A stretch of DNA of 64,000 nt. Origin: Pelagibacterales bacterium SAG-MED28 (GTDB lineage: Bacteria; Pseudomonadota; Alphaproteobacteria; Pelagibacterales; Pelagibacteraceae). Position numbers and translations under genes: made by a program. This document shows positions 35,421 to 44,491 of the stretch, piece by piece. The notes below the pieces were generated by a model. It saw nothing but the letters and a program-made list of their open reading frames with translations, did no database searches and was not told where the DNA came from. The stretch covers positions 90,001-154,000 of the forward strand of contig JACWDY010000002.1 in assembly GCA_014653835.1 (NCBI GenBank). The letters run 5' to 3'. Position 1 is the stretch's first letter, and each line of letters starts with the position of its first letter.

Positions 35421-37220
35421 GTGGAAAACAAAAAAGAAAAGATTGAAGATTTTAAAACTGCAATAAGTTCAACTGTTAGGTCACTATCTAATTCTGAAAA
35501 AATCGAAGTTTCGTTTGGAAATGAAAGTCCCAAATCTGAAGAAAACACAATAAGATTACCAGATCTTAACCAAATAAATAACAAACTAAATTACAATCAA
35601 ATAAGAGCAATAGCTGACTCAAAATCATTAAGGCTTCGATTTTCTGATGCAAAAACATTTAAACAATACGAACCTGAAGGAAATATTTCTAGACAACTCT
35701 ATAGAATTTCAGAAAAAATAAGGTTCGAAAAGATAGGTACTAATTATTTTAAGGGAGTTAAGAATAATATTGAAAACTTTTACCAAGAAAGAATATCTGG
35801 CTTAGATCTTAAAAGCAGTGAAGACAAGATTGTAGAGTCTTTTGAAAATTACTTGAGAATAAAATTTCTTGATTTTGAGAATAATACCCAAATCGATAAA
35901 AAATTAAAATCGTACAAGAAGGATTTAAATGAAAAATTTAAAGGGAAAATAAATCAATTAAATCAGTGCGCTTTAGATCAAAAAAAATTTAATTCTTTAA
36001 TATCTGAGCTTATTGCAAACATGAATTTAGATGAGAGTCTTGACGAGGAAGAAAAAAAAGATGACGGCAAAAATAATGATGATAAACAAAGCAAACCCGA
36101 CAATCAGGAAAAACAAGCTAAAGAAAAAGAGAATAAAGAAGAAGAAATGTCAATAGACTCAGGAATGCCTGATCTAGAAAATGAAGCAAAAGAATCTGAT
36201 CAAGCTGATGAAGAAGTTGAAATAGAAGATAGTTCTCAACCTGATTTGAAGAGGAAAGGTAAAAGTTCTTTGGGTGACATAGATTATAAATCTTATACTG
36301 AAGAATTCGATGAAATTATAAAAGCTGAAGATTTAGAGAATATAGAGGAGCTAACAAGATTAAGAAAGAATTTAGATCAACAATTATTACAATTAAAAAA
36401 TTTTATTTCTAAACTCGCAAATAAATTACAAAGGAAACTTTTGGCAAAACAAAATAGGTCATGGAATTTCGATCTTGAAGAAGGGTTGTTAGATACTTCG
36501 AAATTACCAAGAATTATTATGGATCCATATAACTCTCTATCTTTTAAGAAAGAAAAAGATATTGAGTTTAAAGACACATTGGTAACAATTTTAATAGACA
36601 ACTCTGGTTCCATGAGAGGAAAACCTATTTCTGTTGCAGCTATATGTGCAGATATTCTCTCAAGAACTTTAGAGAGGTGTGCAGTTAAAGTTGAAATACT
36701 TGGCTTTACAACAAAACATTGGAAAGGTGGATCATCAAGGGAAAAATGGATGAAGAATGATAAACCAAATTTGCCGGGGAGACTAAATGATCTTAGACAT
36801 ATAATTTATAAATCCGCTGACACTCCTTGGAGACAAGCTAAAAATAACATGGGCCTTATGTTGAAAGAAGGTTTGCTTAAAGAAAATATAGATGGTGAAG
36901 CTCTTAAATGGGCTTACAATAAAATGAATAGAAGAAAAGAAGAGAGAAAAATTTTAATGGTTATCTCAGACGGCGCTCCTGTTGACGATTCTACTTTATC
37001 AACTAATACAAGCGATTATCTAGAGTCTAACTTAAAAAAAACAGTTAAATGGATTGAAAATAAAACTAATATTGAATTACTTGCTATAGGAATTGGCCAT
37101 GATGTTACTAGATACTACAATCAAGCAGTGAAAATTACAGACGTTCAAGATTTAGGAGATGTAATGATTAATCAATTAACTGATCTTTTTGTTGAAAAAA
37201 ATAGAAAGACAATTCACTAA
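35421..37220 (+). CDS. cobT: CobT-like VWA-domain protein
   Basis: Beginning at GTG 35421, the protein is 599 aa with the expected N-terminus [16 protein letters not shown]; the open frame extends to a TTG at 35376, but that would overlap cobS by 44 bp and gives no family-like sequence. The N-terminal helical part is followed by a long acidic, low-complexity linker (about 205-285: [15 protein letters not shown] and similar), then a CobT-type C-terminus with [20 protein letters not shown] and a VWA domain whose MIDAS is DNSGSMRG (D393-x-S-x-S). It pairs with CobS as the ATPase's binding and metal-dependent partner. The start follows the cobS TAA after 1 bp and the 3' end overlaps the YhhQ gene by 4 bp. 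Confidence 0.88.
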   Translation: MENKKEKIEDFKTAISSTVRSLSNSEKIEVSFGNESPKSEENTIRLPDLNQINNKLNYNQIRAIADSKSLRLRFSDAKTFKQYEPEGNISRQLYRISEKIRFEKIGTNYFKGVKNNIENFYQERISGLDLKSSEDKIVESFENYLRIKFLDFENNTQIDKKLKSYKKDLNEKFKGKINQLNQCALDQKKFNSLISELIANMNLDESLDEEEKKDDGKNNDDKQSKPDNQEKQAKEKENKEEEMSIDSGMPDLENEAKESDQADEEVEIEDSSQPDLKRKGKSSLGDIDYKSYTEEFDEIIKAEDLENIEELTRLRKNLDQQLLQLKNFISKLANKLQRKLLAKQNRSWNFDLEEGLLDTSKLPRIIMDPYNSLSFKKEKDIEFKDTLVTILIDNSGSMRGKPISVAAICADILSRTLERCAVKVEILGFTTKHWKGGSSREKWMKNDKPNLPGRLNDLRHIIYKSADTPWRQAKNNMGLMLKEGLLKENIDGEALKWAYNKMNRRKEERKILMVISDGAPVDDSTLSTNTSDYLESNLKKTVKWIENKTNIELLAIGIGHDVTRYYNQAVKITDVQDLGDVMINQLTDLFVEKNRKTIH

Positions 37221-37795
37221 TTTTTAGCTCTAGGAATAGACGCGCTTTCTGAAAAATCTTTAATTTTTATAAGAAGTAATCTAAACGGTATAAGCATTGC
37301 CAAGGCAATAAATAGTTTTACTATTAAATCTCCAAATGCTAAAGTTACCCAAGGTATGCCTGTTGCATAAAAAGCAATAGAAAAGAATAAAAGTGTATCA
37401 GTGATTGATCCCAAAATTGAGGACGTTAAAGGAGCTACATACCACGTTTTTTTTCTCAAAGAGTCAAAAATTTGAACATCTAAATTTTGAGCAATAAAAA
37501 ATGCTACTCCCGATCCAATTGCTATTCGTATAGATATGATATCTGAAAAATTTGTTGATACAAATAAAGTTAAAATTATTCCAATTGTAAAACCTACGTA
37601 TACAATCTTTCTCGCCACCACTTTTCCATATGCACGATTTGCAAGATCTGTGATTAAAAAAGTGATGGGATAACTAAAAGCTCCATAAGTTAAGATTTCA
37701 CTTAAACCAAATTGCTGTATAGGAAATTGAACTAAGTAGTTTGAAGCTACTACCACTAAACCCATTATAATTGAGAGTTTATAAAATAAGTTCAT
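37217..37795 (-). CDS. Queuosine precursor transporter, YhhQ/VUT family
   Basis: The 192-aa membrane protein has about six hydrophobic segments and the family motifs [20 protein letters not shown] (core [17 protein letters not shown]), the central segment with [20 protein letters not shown], and [20 protein letters not shown]. Relatives import the queuosine precursors preQ0/preQ1, used for tRNA wobble modification; the substrate is inferred from family. It shares the strand with rpmB upstream (7 bp) and overlaps the cobT end convergently. Confidence 0.88.
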   Translation of the reverse strand: MNLFYKLSIIMGLVVVASNYLVQFPIQQFGLSEILTYGAFSYPITFLITDLANRAYGKVVARKIVYVGFTIGIILTLFVSTNFSDIISIRIAIGSGVAFFIAQNLDVQIFDSLRKKTWYVAPLTSSILGSITDTLLFFSIAFYATGIPWVTLAFGDLIVKLFIALAMLIPFRLLLIKIKDFSESASIPRAKN

Positions 37796-37802
37796 TAGTT
37801 GA

Positions 37803-38081
37803 CTATGATTTTGCTGAAATAGAAGCTTTGATTTTTTTTACTTTTTTAGAAAGTTTTGCGTTTTTTGTAGAAATTAAAAATTTATCAAGCCCACCTTTAA
37901 AATCTACGGTTCTTAAAGCAGCGTTAGCTACGTTTAATTTAATATCTTTTTTCAAAATATCACTTCTGAATGTAACTTTCTTTAAATTTGGTAAAAACCT
38001 TCTTTTAGTTTTATTTTTTGCGTGACTGACGTTATTACCCTTTAAAGGAGATATTCCTGTTAATTCGCATCTTTTAGACAT
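37803..38081 (-). CDS. rpmB: Ribosomal protein L28
   Basis: The 92-aa protein begins MSKRCELTGISPLKGNNVSHAKNKTKRRF, shown here by its family core SKRCELTG and GNNVSHAKNKTKRRF, followed by LPNLKKVTF, the L28 order. The start at 38081 is chosen over an in-frame ATG at 38147 because the extension lies in the pyrD end and has no L28 resemblance. Alphaproteobacterial L28 proteins are about 90-100 aa, as here. It is not followed by rpmG, its frequent partner. Confidence 0.96.
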   Translation of the reverse strand: MSKRCELTGISPLKGNNVSHAKNKTKRRFLPNLKKVTFRSDILKKDIKLNVANAALRTVDFKGGLDKFLISTKNAKLSKKVKKIKASISAKS

Positions 38082-38121
38082 AATTTTTATTGCTGTTATA
38101 TAATTCTTGTAGATAGCAGGG

Positions 38122-39168
38122 TCAAGCGTTAATTCCGACCGCTTCACTAATGTTCTTAATGTTTTCTTTTTTTAGTATCGATATTAAGTCTTTTTTAATC
38201 TCTTTCACTATGCCAGGTCCTTTGTATACCATGCCTGTATACAATTGAACTGCATCGGCGCCTGCTGTGATTTTTTCATAAGCGCTTTGACCAGAGTCAA
38301 CCCCGCCTACACCTATTATTTTAATTTTTCCTTTGGCTTCTCTATAAAATCTTTTTATTAACTTTGTAGAAATATCTTTTAGTGGCTGGCCAGATAAACC
38401 TCCAGATTCATGTTTTTTAATATCAGAAAGATTGTTTCTGTTACTATCTGTTGTGTTTGAAACAACAATTCCTTTTATATTATGACTGCTTGCTAATTCG
38501 ACAATTTTACCAATTTCATTGTCTTTAATATCTGGTGAAATTTTTATAGCTATTGGACATTCAATTTTCTTTTCATTTATTATTTTATTTAATCCAGTTA
38601 AAAGTTTTTTTAGTTCACCTTGATCATGAAAATCCCTTAGCCCTTCTGTATTTGGTGAAGATATATTTATTGTGACATAACCTGCAAACATAGATAGTCT
38701 TGAAAGACATATATAATAATCTTCTTCTTTATTTTTTGTTTCTTTATTAGGCCCAATATTAATTCCTAAAAAACCTTCAGGATGATTATTAGAAATTCTT
38801 TTTGATATTACTTCTGATCCGTGGTTATTAAAACCAAGTCGATTTATAAGTGCTTGATCTTTTTCTAATCTAAATATTCTCGGTTTTGGGTTTCCTAATT
38901 GTTTTTTTGGTGTAACAGTGCCAACTTCTATAAAACCAAAACCAAATTTGAAAAGAGAATTATAAACTTCGGCGCTTTTATCAAACCCAGCGGCTAAGCC
39001 AATTGGATTAGAAACGTTATTTCCAAATAGTTTGGTTTCCAATATTTCTTCATCTTCAACTTTAAAAAAGCTTTTTGGTAAAATATTTGCTTTTAAAGAT
39101 TTGATGGCTAAATCATGTGCAACTTCTGGATCTAGAGAAAATATGTAAGGTCTTAAAATTGAAAACAT
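38122..39168 (-). CDS. pyrD: Dihydroorotate dehydrogenase (quinone), class 2
   Basis: PyrD oxidises dihydroorotate to orotate in pyrimidine synthesis and passes electrons to quinone at the inner membrane. The 348-aa protein has the class 2 layout: an N-terminal helical membrane-associating part (LRPYIFSLDPEVAHDLAI), NPIGLAAGFDKSAEVY, NRLGFNNHG, INISSPNTEGLRDF with the catalytic serine region, and the C-terminal FMN-binding IIGVGGVDSGQSAYEKITAGADAVQLYTG (core GVGGVDSGQSAYEKI). The first base of its ATG is the last base of the lysS TAA (1-bp overlap). Confidence 0.95.
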   Translation of the reverse strand: MFSILRPYIFSLDPEVAHDLAIKSLKANILPKSFFKVEDEEILETKLFGNNVSNPIGLAAGFDKSAEVYNSLFKFGFGFIEVGTVTPKKQLGNPKPRIFRLEKDQALINRLGFNNHGSEVISKRISNNHPEGFLGINIGPNKETKNKEEDYYICLSRLSMFAGYVTINISSPNTEGLRDFHDQGELKKLLTGLNKIINEKKIECPIAIKISPDIKDNEIGKIVELASSHNIKGIVVSNTTDSNRNNLSDIKKHESGGLSGQPLKDISTKLIKRFYREAKGKIKIIGVGGVDSGQSAYEKITAGADAVQLYTGMVYKGPGIVKEIKKDLISILKKENIKNISEAVGINA

Positions 39169-40736
39169 TAATTATTATTAATTTTATCTTTCATTAGTTC
39201 AATTGTCTCTTTTAATCCAAAAAAACTGACAAAATATCCCATCCTAGGACCATTTTCTTCTCCAAATACAACTTCATAAATTAATTTGAACCAATCTCTT
39301 AAGTTTTTTTCGTACCCATTTTCTTTACCAGCTGAATAAACTATTGTTTGAATTTCTTCAGGTTTAAGAGAATGATCAATTTCAGATAATTTTGTGATTA
39401 GATTTTCTAATGCTTTTTTTTCATTTGAAGAAGGTTTTTTAAATTGTTTATTTGGTTCAACTTTATCTTTAAAATAATTTATAGCATATTCGGTCAATCC
39501 ATCTAATATAGGAAAATCTTTAGGCCTAATTTCTTGGTGAAATCTATTTATAAATTTCCAAAGAACCTCTTTGTTATCTGCATTACTAGATCCAACTAAG
39601 TTTAATAACATCGAAAATGGCATTACATGCCTTTCTGACGGTGGCTTGCCGTTATGAACGTGCCATACTGGATTTAAAATCTGATCTTTTTCTTTTTGGG
39701 TTGAAAATTTTTCAACACTAGACAAATATTCATCGACAGTCTTCGGCACAACTTCAGCATAAAGTTTTTTTGCTCTTTTAGGATTTGGATACATATATAA
39801 AGATAAACTTTCAGGCGATGCGTATCTAAGCCATTGTTCAATTGAAATTCCATTTCCTTTTGACTTTGAAATTTTTTCTCCCTTTTCATCTAAGAAAAGT
39901 TCATAAGCAAAACCATTGGGAGGATTTTTTCCAAGTATTTTACAAATTTTATTTGATAAAATAGCACTTTCAGTCAAATCTTTTCCATACATCTCAAAAT
40001 CAACATCAAAAGTAAACCATCTCATTGCCCAATCGACTTTCCATTGCAACTTGCAATTTCCATCTAAAATACTTGCTTCAATTTTTTTCCCGTCATTATT
40101 AAAAATAATATTCCCATTTTTTTTATTCATTTCTATCAAAGGTATTTCCAAAACTTTTCCAGTTTTTGGGCAAATAGGTAAAAATGGACAATATGTTTTT
40201 TTTCTTTCCTCTCTAAGAGTTGGTAAAACAATATTCATTACATCTTCATATTTTTCTAAAACTCTCATCAAAGAATTGTTAAATACTCCTTTTTTATAAT
40301 TTTCTGTAGAACTTTTAAAAATGAAATTAAATTTAAACTTATTTAAAAATTCTTTTAGCATCTCATTGTTATGTTCTCCAAAACTTTTAAATTTTTTAAA
40401 AGGATCTGGAATATCCGTTAAAGGTTTTCCTAAATTATCTTTTAAAACTTGATCATTAGGAATATTATCTGGAACTTTTCTTAAACCATCCATATCGTCT
40501 GAAAAAGTTATAAGTTCATGATCAATTTTTTCTATATGATTCAGAGCATTAATCATCATGGTGGTTCTGGCTACCTCACCAAAAGTGCCTATATGTGGCA
40601 ATCCGCTAGGCCCGTATCCTGTCTGAAAAGTAATTTTATTTTTTTTTTTTATAATATCTTTTCTGTCTTTTAATAGCTTTCTAATTTCAACAAAGGGCCA
40701 AGATGAAGTAGATTGAATTAAGTTATTATCAAGCAT
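39168..40736 (-). CDS. lysS: Lysyl-tRNA synthetase, class I
   Basis: The 522-aa protein is the class I lysyl-tRNA synthetase (the archaeal-like LysK type), not the usual class II enzyme. It has the class I signatures HIGTF (48-52, the HIGH box) and KISKS (288-292, the KMSKS box), an N-terminal Rossmann fold with GYGPSGLPHIG, and a helical anticodon-binding C-terminus with QEIRPKDFPILDGLTEYAI. Alphaproteobacteria are one of the bacterial groups with this enzyme. It starts a minus-strand run (lysS-pyrD-rpmB-YhhQ) and is divergent from trkH across 93 bp. A 12-nt T run on the plus strand (40639-40650) lies within the coding region. Confidence 0.93.
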   Translation of the reverse strand: MLDNNLIQSTSSWPFVEIRKLLKDRKDIIKKKNKITFQTGYGPSGLPHIGTFGEVARTTMMINALNHIEKIDHELITFSDDMDGLRKVPDNIPNDQVLKDNLGKPLTDIPDPFKKFKSFGEHNNEMLKEFLNKFKFNFIFKSSTENYKKGVFNNSLMRVLEKYEDVMNIVLPTLREERKKTYCPFLPICPKTGKVLEIPLIEMNKKNGNIIFNNDGKKIEASILDGNCKLQWKVDWAMRWFTFDVDFEMYGKDLTESAILSNKICKILGKNPPNGFAYELFLDEKGEKISKSKGNGISIEQWLRYASPESLSLYMYPNPKRAKKLYAEVVPKTVDEYLSSVEKFSTQKEKDQILNPVWHVHNGKPPSERHVMPFSMLLNLVGSSNADNKEVLWKFINRFHQEIRPKDFPILDGLTEYAINYFKDKVEPNKQFKKPSSNEKKALENLITKLSEIDHSLKPEEIQTIVYSAGKENGYEKNLRDWFKLIYEVVFGEENGPRMGYFVSFFGLKETIELMKDKINNN

Positions 40737-40829
40737 AGTAATGGTTTATTAAATTTTAATTGCAAAATACAGATATAATTGCGTCATATTAAGTTGAATT
40801 TTAAAACTATTTAAATAATCTCATTTTTA

Positions 40830-42278
40830 ATGGCTAGTAACAAAACAGTATTTTTCTTAATCGGAGTGTTGCTTATAGTGCTTGGGTTTTCAATGTTGGC
40901 GCCCTATTCAATGCAAATTATACATAATGAAAATAGTCACAGCTTTCTTTCATCATCCTTTGTGACAATATTTATTGGAATTCTTTGCGTTTTAGCTAAT
41001 TTAGAAAAAGATTTTAGATTAAACCTCAGACAAACTTTTTTATTTTCAACACTTGCCTGGGTAATGGTTGCGATTTTTGGTAGCTTACCGTTTTTGTTAT
41101 CAAATCAATCATTCTCATTCAGTGATGCTTTTTTTGAAAGCATGTCTGGAATAACCACTACAGGTGCAACGATTATTTCTGATTTAGATAATAGCTCAAA
41201 GAGTATTTTATTATGGAGAGCAATTATGCAATGGTTAGGCGGAATTGGTATTGTGGTAATGGCTATAACAATTTTACCCTTATTAAAAGTTGGCGGAATG
41301 CAACTTTTTAAAATGGAAGGGCCTAATTCAACTGAAAAGATTTTACCAAGGACTGTCGAAGTAGCAGCTATAATAATTTCTACATACATAGCCCTTACAT
41401 TTTTCTGTGGTTTTTTTTATTGGATATTTGGTATGACAATCTTTGATAGTATCTGTCATGCTATGACTACTATAGCCACTGGTGGTTTCTCAACTCATAA
41501 TGACTCGATTGGTTTCTTTGAAAATTCAAATATAGAAATTGTAGCAAGTATATTCATAATTCTAGGAAGTATTCCATTTATTTCTTATCTTAAATTTTCT
41601 CAAGGAAATAGAAAAATTTTTTTTCAGGATGTTCAGATTAAAGGTCTAATTTATCTACTGGCTATTTCAATTGCAATTATGTTTTCATATTTAATATTTA
41701 TAAATTATGAGAGTAATATATTTGATAAAGTAAGAATTTCTTCTTTTAATGTAATATCTATATTATCAGGTACAGGCTATGTGACTGATGACTTTGGCTT
41801 ATGGGGAAAATTTTCTTTAATTTTTTTCTTATTTTTAATGTTTATTGGTGGCTGCGCAGGTTCAACTGCATGTGGTATCAAAATTTTTAGGCTGCAAATG
41901 CTTTTGATTTTTTTGAAAAATCAGATTAAAAAATTAATTTATCCTAATAGTGTCCTTATCGCTAAATATAATAATCAAAAAATTTCTGACGATTTTATAA
42001 GATCAGTAATTATTTTTATCTTTTCTTTTTTATTTATATTTTTGATTATTGCAATGCTTCTCTCTATAAGTGGCTTAGATTTTGTTACGTCCATATCTGG
42101 GGCAGCTAGCTCAATTTCTAATGTAGGGCCTGGATTGGGTGAAATAATAGGACCAGATGGAAATTATAAAAATTTACCAAATTTGTCTAAATGGATTTTA
42201 GCTGGCGGTATGTTGCTTGGAAGATTGGAATTATTTGCAGTTCTTGTGCTTTTCTTTCCATCTTTTTGGAGAAACTAA
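40830..42278 (+). CDS. trkH: Trk-type potassium uptake protein TrkH
   Basis: The 482-aa inner-membrane protein has the four pore-loop repeats of the TrkH/KtrB superfamily. They are seen as SMSGITTTGAT (about 104-114), TIATGGFSTHNDS, ILSGTGYVTDDFG and SISNVGPGLG, each with the filter glycine. Ten or more hydrophobic segments are present. TrkH imports potassium, usually with the TrkA regulatory subunit, which is not in this window. It is followed by ampG after 3 bp, so the three plus-strand genes may form an operon that ends at 44388. Confidence 0.93.
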   Translation: MASNKTVFFLIGVLLIVLGFSMLAPYSMQIIHNENSHSFLSSSFVTIFIGILCVLANLEKDFRLNLRQTFLFSTLAWVMVAIFGSLPFLLSNQSFSFSDAFFESMSGITTTGATIISDLDNSSKSILLWRAIMQWLGGIGIVVMAITILPLLKVGGMQLFKMEGPNSTEKILPRTVEVAAIIISTYIALTFFCGFFYWIFGMTIFDSICHAMTTIATGGFSTHNDSIGFFENSNIEIVASIFIILGSIPFISYLKFSQGNRKIFFQDVQIKGLIYLLAISIAIMFSYLIFINYESNIFDKVRISSFNVISILSGTGYVTDDFGLWGKFSLIFFLFLMFIGGCAGSTACGIKIFRLQMLLIFLKNQIKKLIYPNSVLIAKYNNQKISDDFIRSVIIFIFSFLFIFLIIAMLLSISGLDFVTSISGAASSISNVGPGLGEIIGPDGNYKNLPNLSKWILAGGMLLGRLELFAVLVLFFPSFWRN

Positions 42279-42281
42279 ATT

Positions 42282-43655
42282 ATGGAAATTAAAAAAAAAC
42301 AAAGTTTAGCTGAAACCTTTTCAGTTTATTTTGATCGAAGAATGATCAAAATATTACTACTTGGTGCAATAAGTGGTTTTCCTTGGGTTATCATTGGTAG
42401 TAGCTTAAGTCTTTGGTTGCAGGAAGATGGTTTAAGTAGAAGTACTATCGGTTGGGCTGGATTAATATTTGCTGTTTATGCGTTTAATTACTTATGGGCG
42501 CCAATAATAGATAGAGTAAGGATTCCATGGTTAACAAATAAAATTGGTCATAGGCGTGGATGGATTGTTTTAATGCAAACAATCATTTTATTAAGTTTAA
42601 TTTGTTGGAGCTTAATAAATCCGACTACAAATTTGGCATTAGTGATAGCTATAGGCCTTATTATTGCTATAGCATCAGCCACTCAAGACATTACAGTTGA
42701 TGCATTAAGAATTGAGCAAATCGGGGAAAATGAAGGCAAATCTATGCAAGCTGGTGCTGCAATGGCAGTTGTTGGTTGGTGGACTGGATATAAATTAGGA
42801 GGTGTAGTCGCTCTTACATCAGCGGAATTTTTTCAAAATTTTGGGTTTGAAAATTATTGGCAAATAACTTTTTTGATTTTAGGTATTTTAATTATTGCTT
42901 GTAACATAGGCCTGATGTTTATAAATGAAACTGCACAAACAGACAGAAAAGAATCTCAAAGAAGAACGGACAAAATGATTGAAGATAAATTAGGGTCTTC
43001 AAATTTAATAACAAAAATTATCGCTTGGTTAACTGGTACAATTGTCGGACCAATCATTAGTTTTTTTAAAAAAAATGGTTTCAATATTGCGCTTGCGATA
43101 CTTGCGTTTATTTTTCTCTTTAAAATTGGTGAAGCTTTTCTCGGTAGAATGTCAGTGATCTTTTATAAAGAAATAGGTTTTACTAAGTCTGATATAGCTT
43201 TGTATTCAAAAGGTCTTGGATGGGTAACTACAGTAATTTTTACTCTTTTAGGCGGTCTTTTTGCAATCAGGTCAGGGGTTATAAAAGCTTTGTTTGTCTC
43301 TGGAGTATTAATGGCTTCAACAAATTTATTATTTTCAATATTGGCCTGGTCTGGAAAGTCTGAATTGTTATTTGCAGTTGCAGTAATATTTGACGATATG
43401 GCAGCTGCATTTGCAACTGTTGCTTTTGTTGCTTTTATCTCAATGTTAGTAGATAGGACTTATACTGCTACACAATATGCGCTACTAGCATCAATTGGTA
43501 CAGCTGGAAGAACAACTCTTGCTGCTTCCTCTGGAGCTTTAGTAGATTGGTTAAATGGAGACTGGGGTATATTTTTTATCTTTACAGCTATAATGGTAAT
43601 TCCCTCTTTAATATTTCTTTATATGATTAGACATAAATTGAAGTTAAATGACTAA
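42282..43655 (+). CDS. ampG: AmpG-type muropeptide permease (MFS)
   Basis: The 457-aa membrane protein has about 12 hydrophobic segments of the MFS fold and the AmpG signature: GFPWVIIGSSLSLWLQEDGLS (core ISGFPWVIIGSSLSLW), FNYLWAPIIDRV, IGHRRGWIVLMQ and DITVDALRIEQI. AmpG imports anhydro-muropeptides released from the wall during growth for recycling. It is linked to the NlpC/P60 gene by an 8-bp overlap, which fits a recycling pair: importer then cytoplasmic peptidase. The substrate is inferred from family and context. Confidence 0.9.
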   Translation: MEIKKKQSLAETFSVYFDRRMIKILLLGAISGFPWVIIGSSLSLWLQEDGLSRSTIGWAGLIFAVYAFNYLWAPIIDRVRIPWLTNKIGHRRGWIVLMQTIILLSLICWSLINPTTNLALVIAIGLIIAIASATQDITVDALRIEQIGENEGKSMQAGAAMAVVGWWTGYKLGGVVALTSAEFFQNFGFENYWQITFLILGILIIACNIGLMFINETAQTDRKESQRRTDKMIEDKLGSSNLITKIIAWLTGTIVGPIISFFKKNGFNIALAILAFIFLFKIGEAFLGRMSVIFYKEIGFTKSDIALYSKGLGWVTTVIFTLLGGLFAIRSGVIKALFVSGVLMASTNLLFSILAWSGKSELLFAVAVIFDDMAAAFATVAFVAFISMLVDRTYTATQYALLASIGTAGRTTLAASSGALVDWLNGDWGIFFIFTAIMVIPSLIFLYMIRHKLKLND

Positions 43656-44388
43656 ATTTTACACAAATCCAATTACTGTTTTAAACATTTATAAAAAGCC
43701 CTCATTAAAATCTGAGGTAACAAGTCAAATGATTTACGGTGATAGTTTTTCGATATTAAAAAAAACAGCCCAATGGGTCAAAATAAAAACTAAAGAGGAT
43801 AATTATAGTGGTTATGTACAAAGAAAAAAATATTTGGAATATCAGAAACCTACACACAAAATTAGTGTATTAAATGCAAAAACTTACAAACTACCTAATA
43901 AGACTAGAAAATTAAATGAACTTTCCTTTAATTCAAAAATAAAAGTTACTAGCATTAAAAATAATTTTTTAAAATTTGCAAAAGGCTGGGTTTATAAAAA
44001 TCAAGTAAAACCAATTAAATATATTGAGAAAAATCCCTTTAAAAGAATAACCATTTTTAAGAATATAAAATATAAATGGGGAGGAAAGTCCTACAAAGGA
44101 ATTGATTGTTCAGCTCTAATACAAGTATGCTTAAATTTTAACAATAAATACTGTCCTAGAGATACGAAAGAACAAATTAAATACTTTAAAAAAAATGTAA
44201 AACTTAAAAGTATTAAAAAAAATGATATAATTTTTTGGAAAGGTCATGTTGCTTTAGCAATTTCAAATAAAAAGCTTATCCACGCATATGGCCCAATGAA
44301 AAAAACTGTTATCATGGACATTGAAAAAACAATAAAAAGAATAGATAAAACAGCTAAATTAAAAGTAAATGGAATTAAAAGGTTATAG
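43648..44388 (+). CDS. NlpC/P60 peptidase with N-terminal SH3-like domains
   Basis: The 246-aa protein has two SH3-like segments (about 10-60 and 72-122, the second with KGWVYKNQV) and a C-terminal NlpC/P60 cysteine peptidase. The catalytic residues are visible: C154 in GIDCSALIQ, H200 in WKGHVALAI and a third polar ligand at H212. There is no signal peptide or membrane segment, so a cytoplasmic place is likely. The family cleaves gamma-D-glutamyl-diaminopimelate bonds, and the YkfC-like members act in muropeptide recycling. The overlap with ampG supports that job. A GC-rich hairpin starts 6 bp after the stop. Confidence 0.88.
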   Translation: MTKFYTNPITVLNIYKKPSLKSEVTSQMIYGDSFSILKKTAQWVKIKTKEDNYSGYVQRKKYLEYQKPTHKISVLNAKTYKLPNKTRKLNELSFNSKIKVTSIKNNFLKFAKGWVYKNQVKPIKYIEKNPFKRITIFKNIKYKWGGKSYKGIDCSALIQVCLNFNNKYCPRDTKEQIKYFKKNVKLKSIKKNDIIFWKGHVALAISNKKLIHAYGPMKKTVIMDIEKTIKRIDKTAKLKVNGIKRL

Positions 44389-44393
44389 ATAGC

Positions 44394-44425
44394 AAAGGCA
44401 GCTTCAGTCTCCCTCCACTGCCCTT
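44394..44425 (+). other. GC-rich hairpin of unknown role, possible terminator or small RNA
   Basis: AAAGGCAG (44394-44401) and CTGCCCTT (44418-44425) form an 8-position stem with one A-C mismatch around a 16-nt pyrimidine-rich loop, just after the NlpC/P60 stop. The local GC content is far above the surrounding spacer. On the plus strand it could end the trkH-ampG-NlpC transcript, although the following tract (TTAATTT) is weak. I could not match it to a known RNA family. Confidence 0.4.
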
Positions 44426-44448
44426 AATTTGATATTATTAGATTCGTT

Positions 44449-44474
44449 TAAAAAACTTAAGACTCTTATAAGTT
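44449..44474 (-). terminator. Candidate intrinsic terminator after tRNA-Ser
   Basis: On the minus strand AACTTA (44469-44474) and TAAGTT (44454-44459) form a 6-bp stem with a 9-nt loop, immediately followed by a T run (TTTT), 18 bp past the tRNA-Ser 3' end. It is the right place to end the long thrS-lepA-tRNA-Ser transcript. The stem is AT-rich, so confidence is moderate. Confidence 0.45.
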
Positions 44475-44491
44475 GTATGTGGATATTTAAA

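Noticed and set aside
35376-37220. CobT starting at TTG 35376
   Set aside because: It would overlap cobS by 44 bp and has no family-like residues; GTG 35421 begins the expected N-terminal helix.
37803-38147. L28 starting at 38147
   Set aside because: Residues before MSKRCELTG are translated from the pyrD end and lack L28 similarity.
40774-40779. TATAAT upstream of trkH as a promoter -10
   Set aside because: No acceptable -35 lies 16-18 bp upstream, and such hexamers are frequent by chance in this AT-rich DNA.
44394-44425. GC-rich hairpin as the signal recognition particle RNA
   Set aside because: The minus strand reading has GAAGCTGCC where SRP RNA has the invariant AGCAG, and the paired CAGG side is absent.
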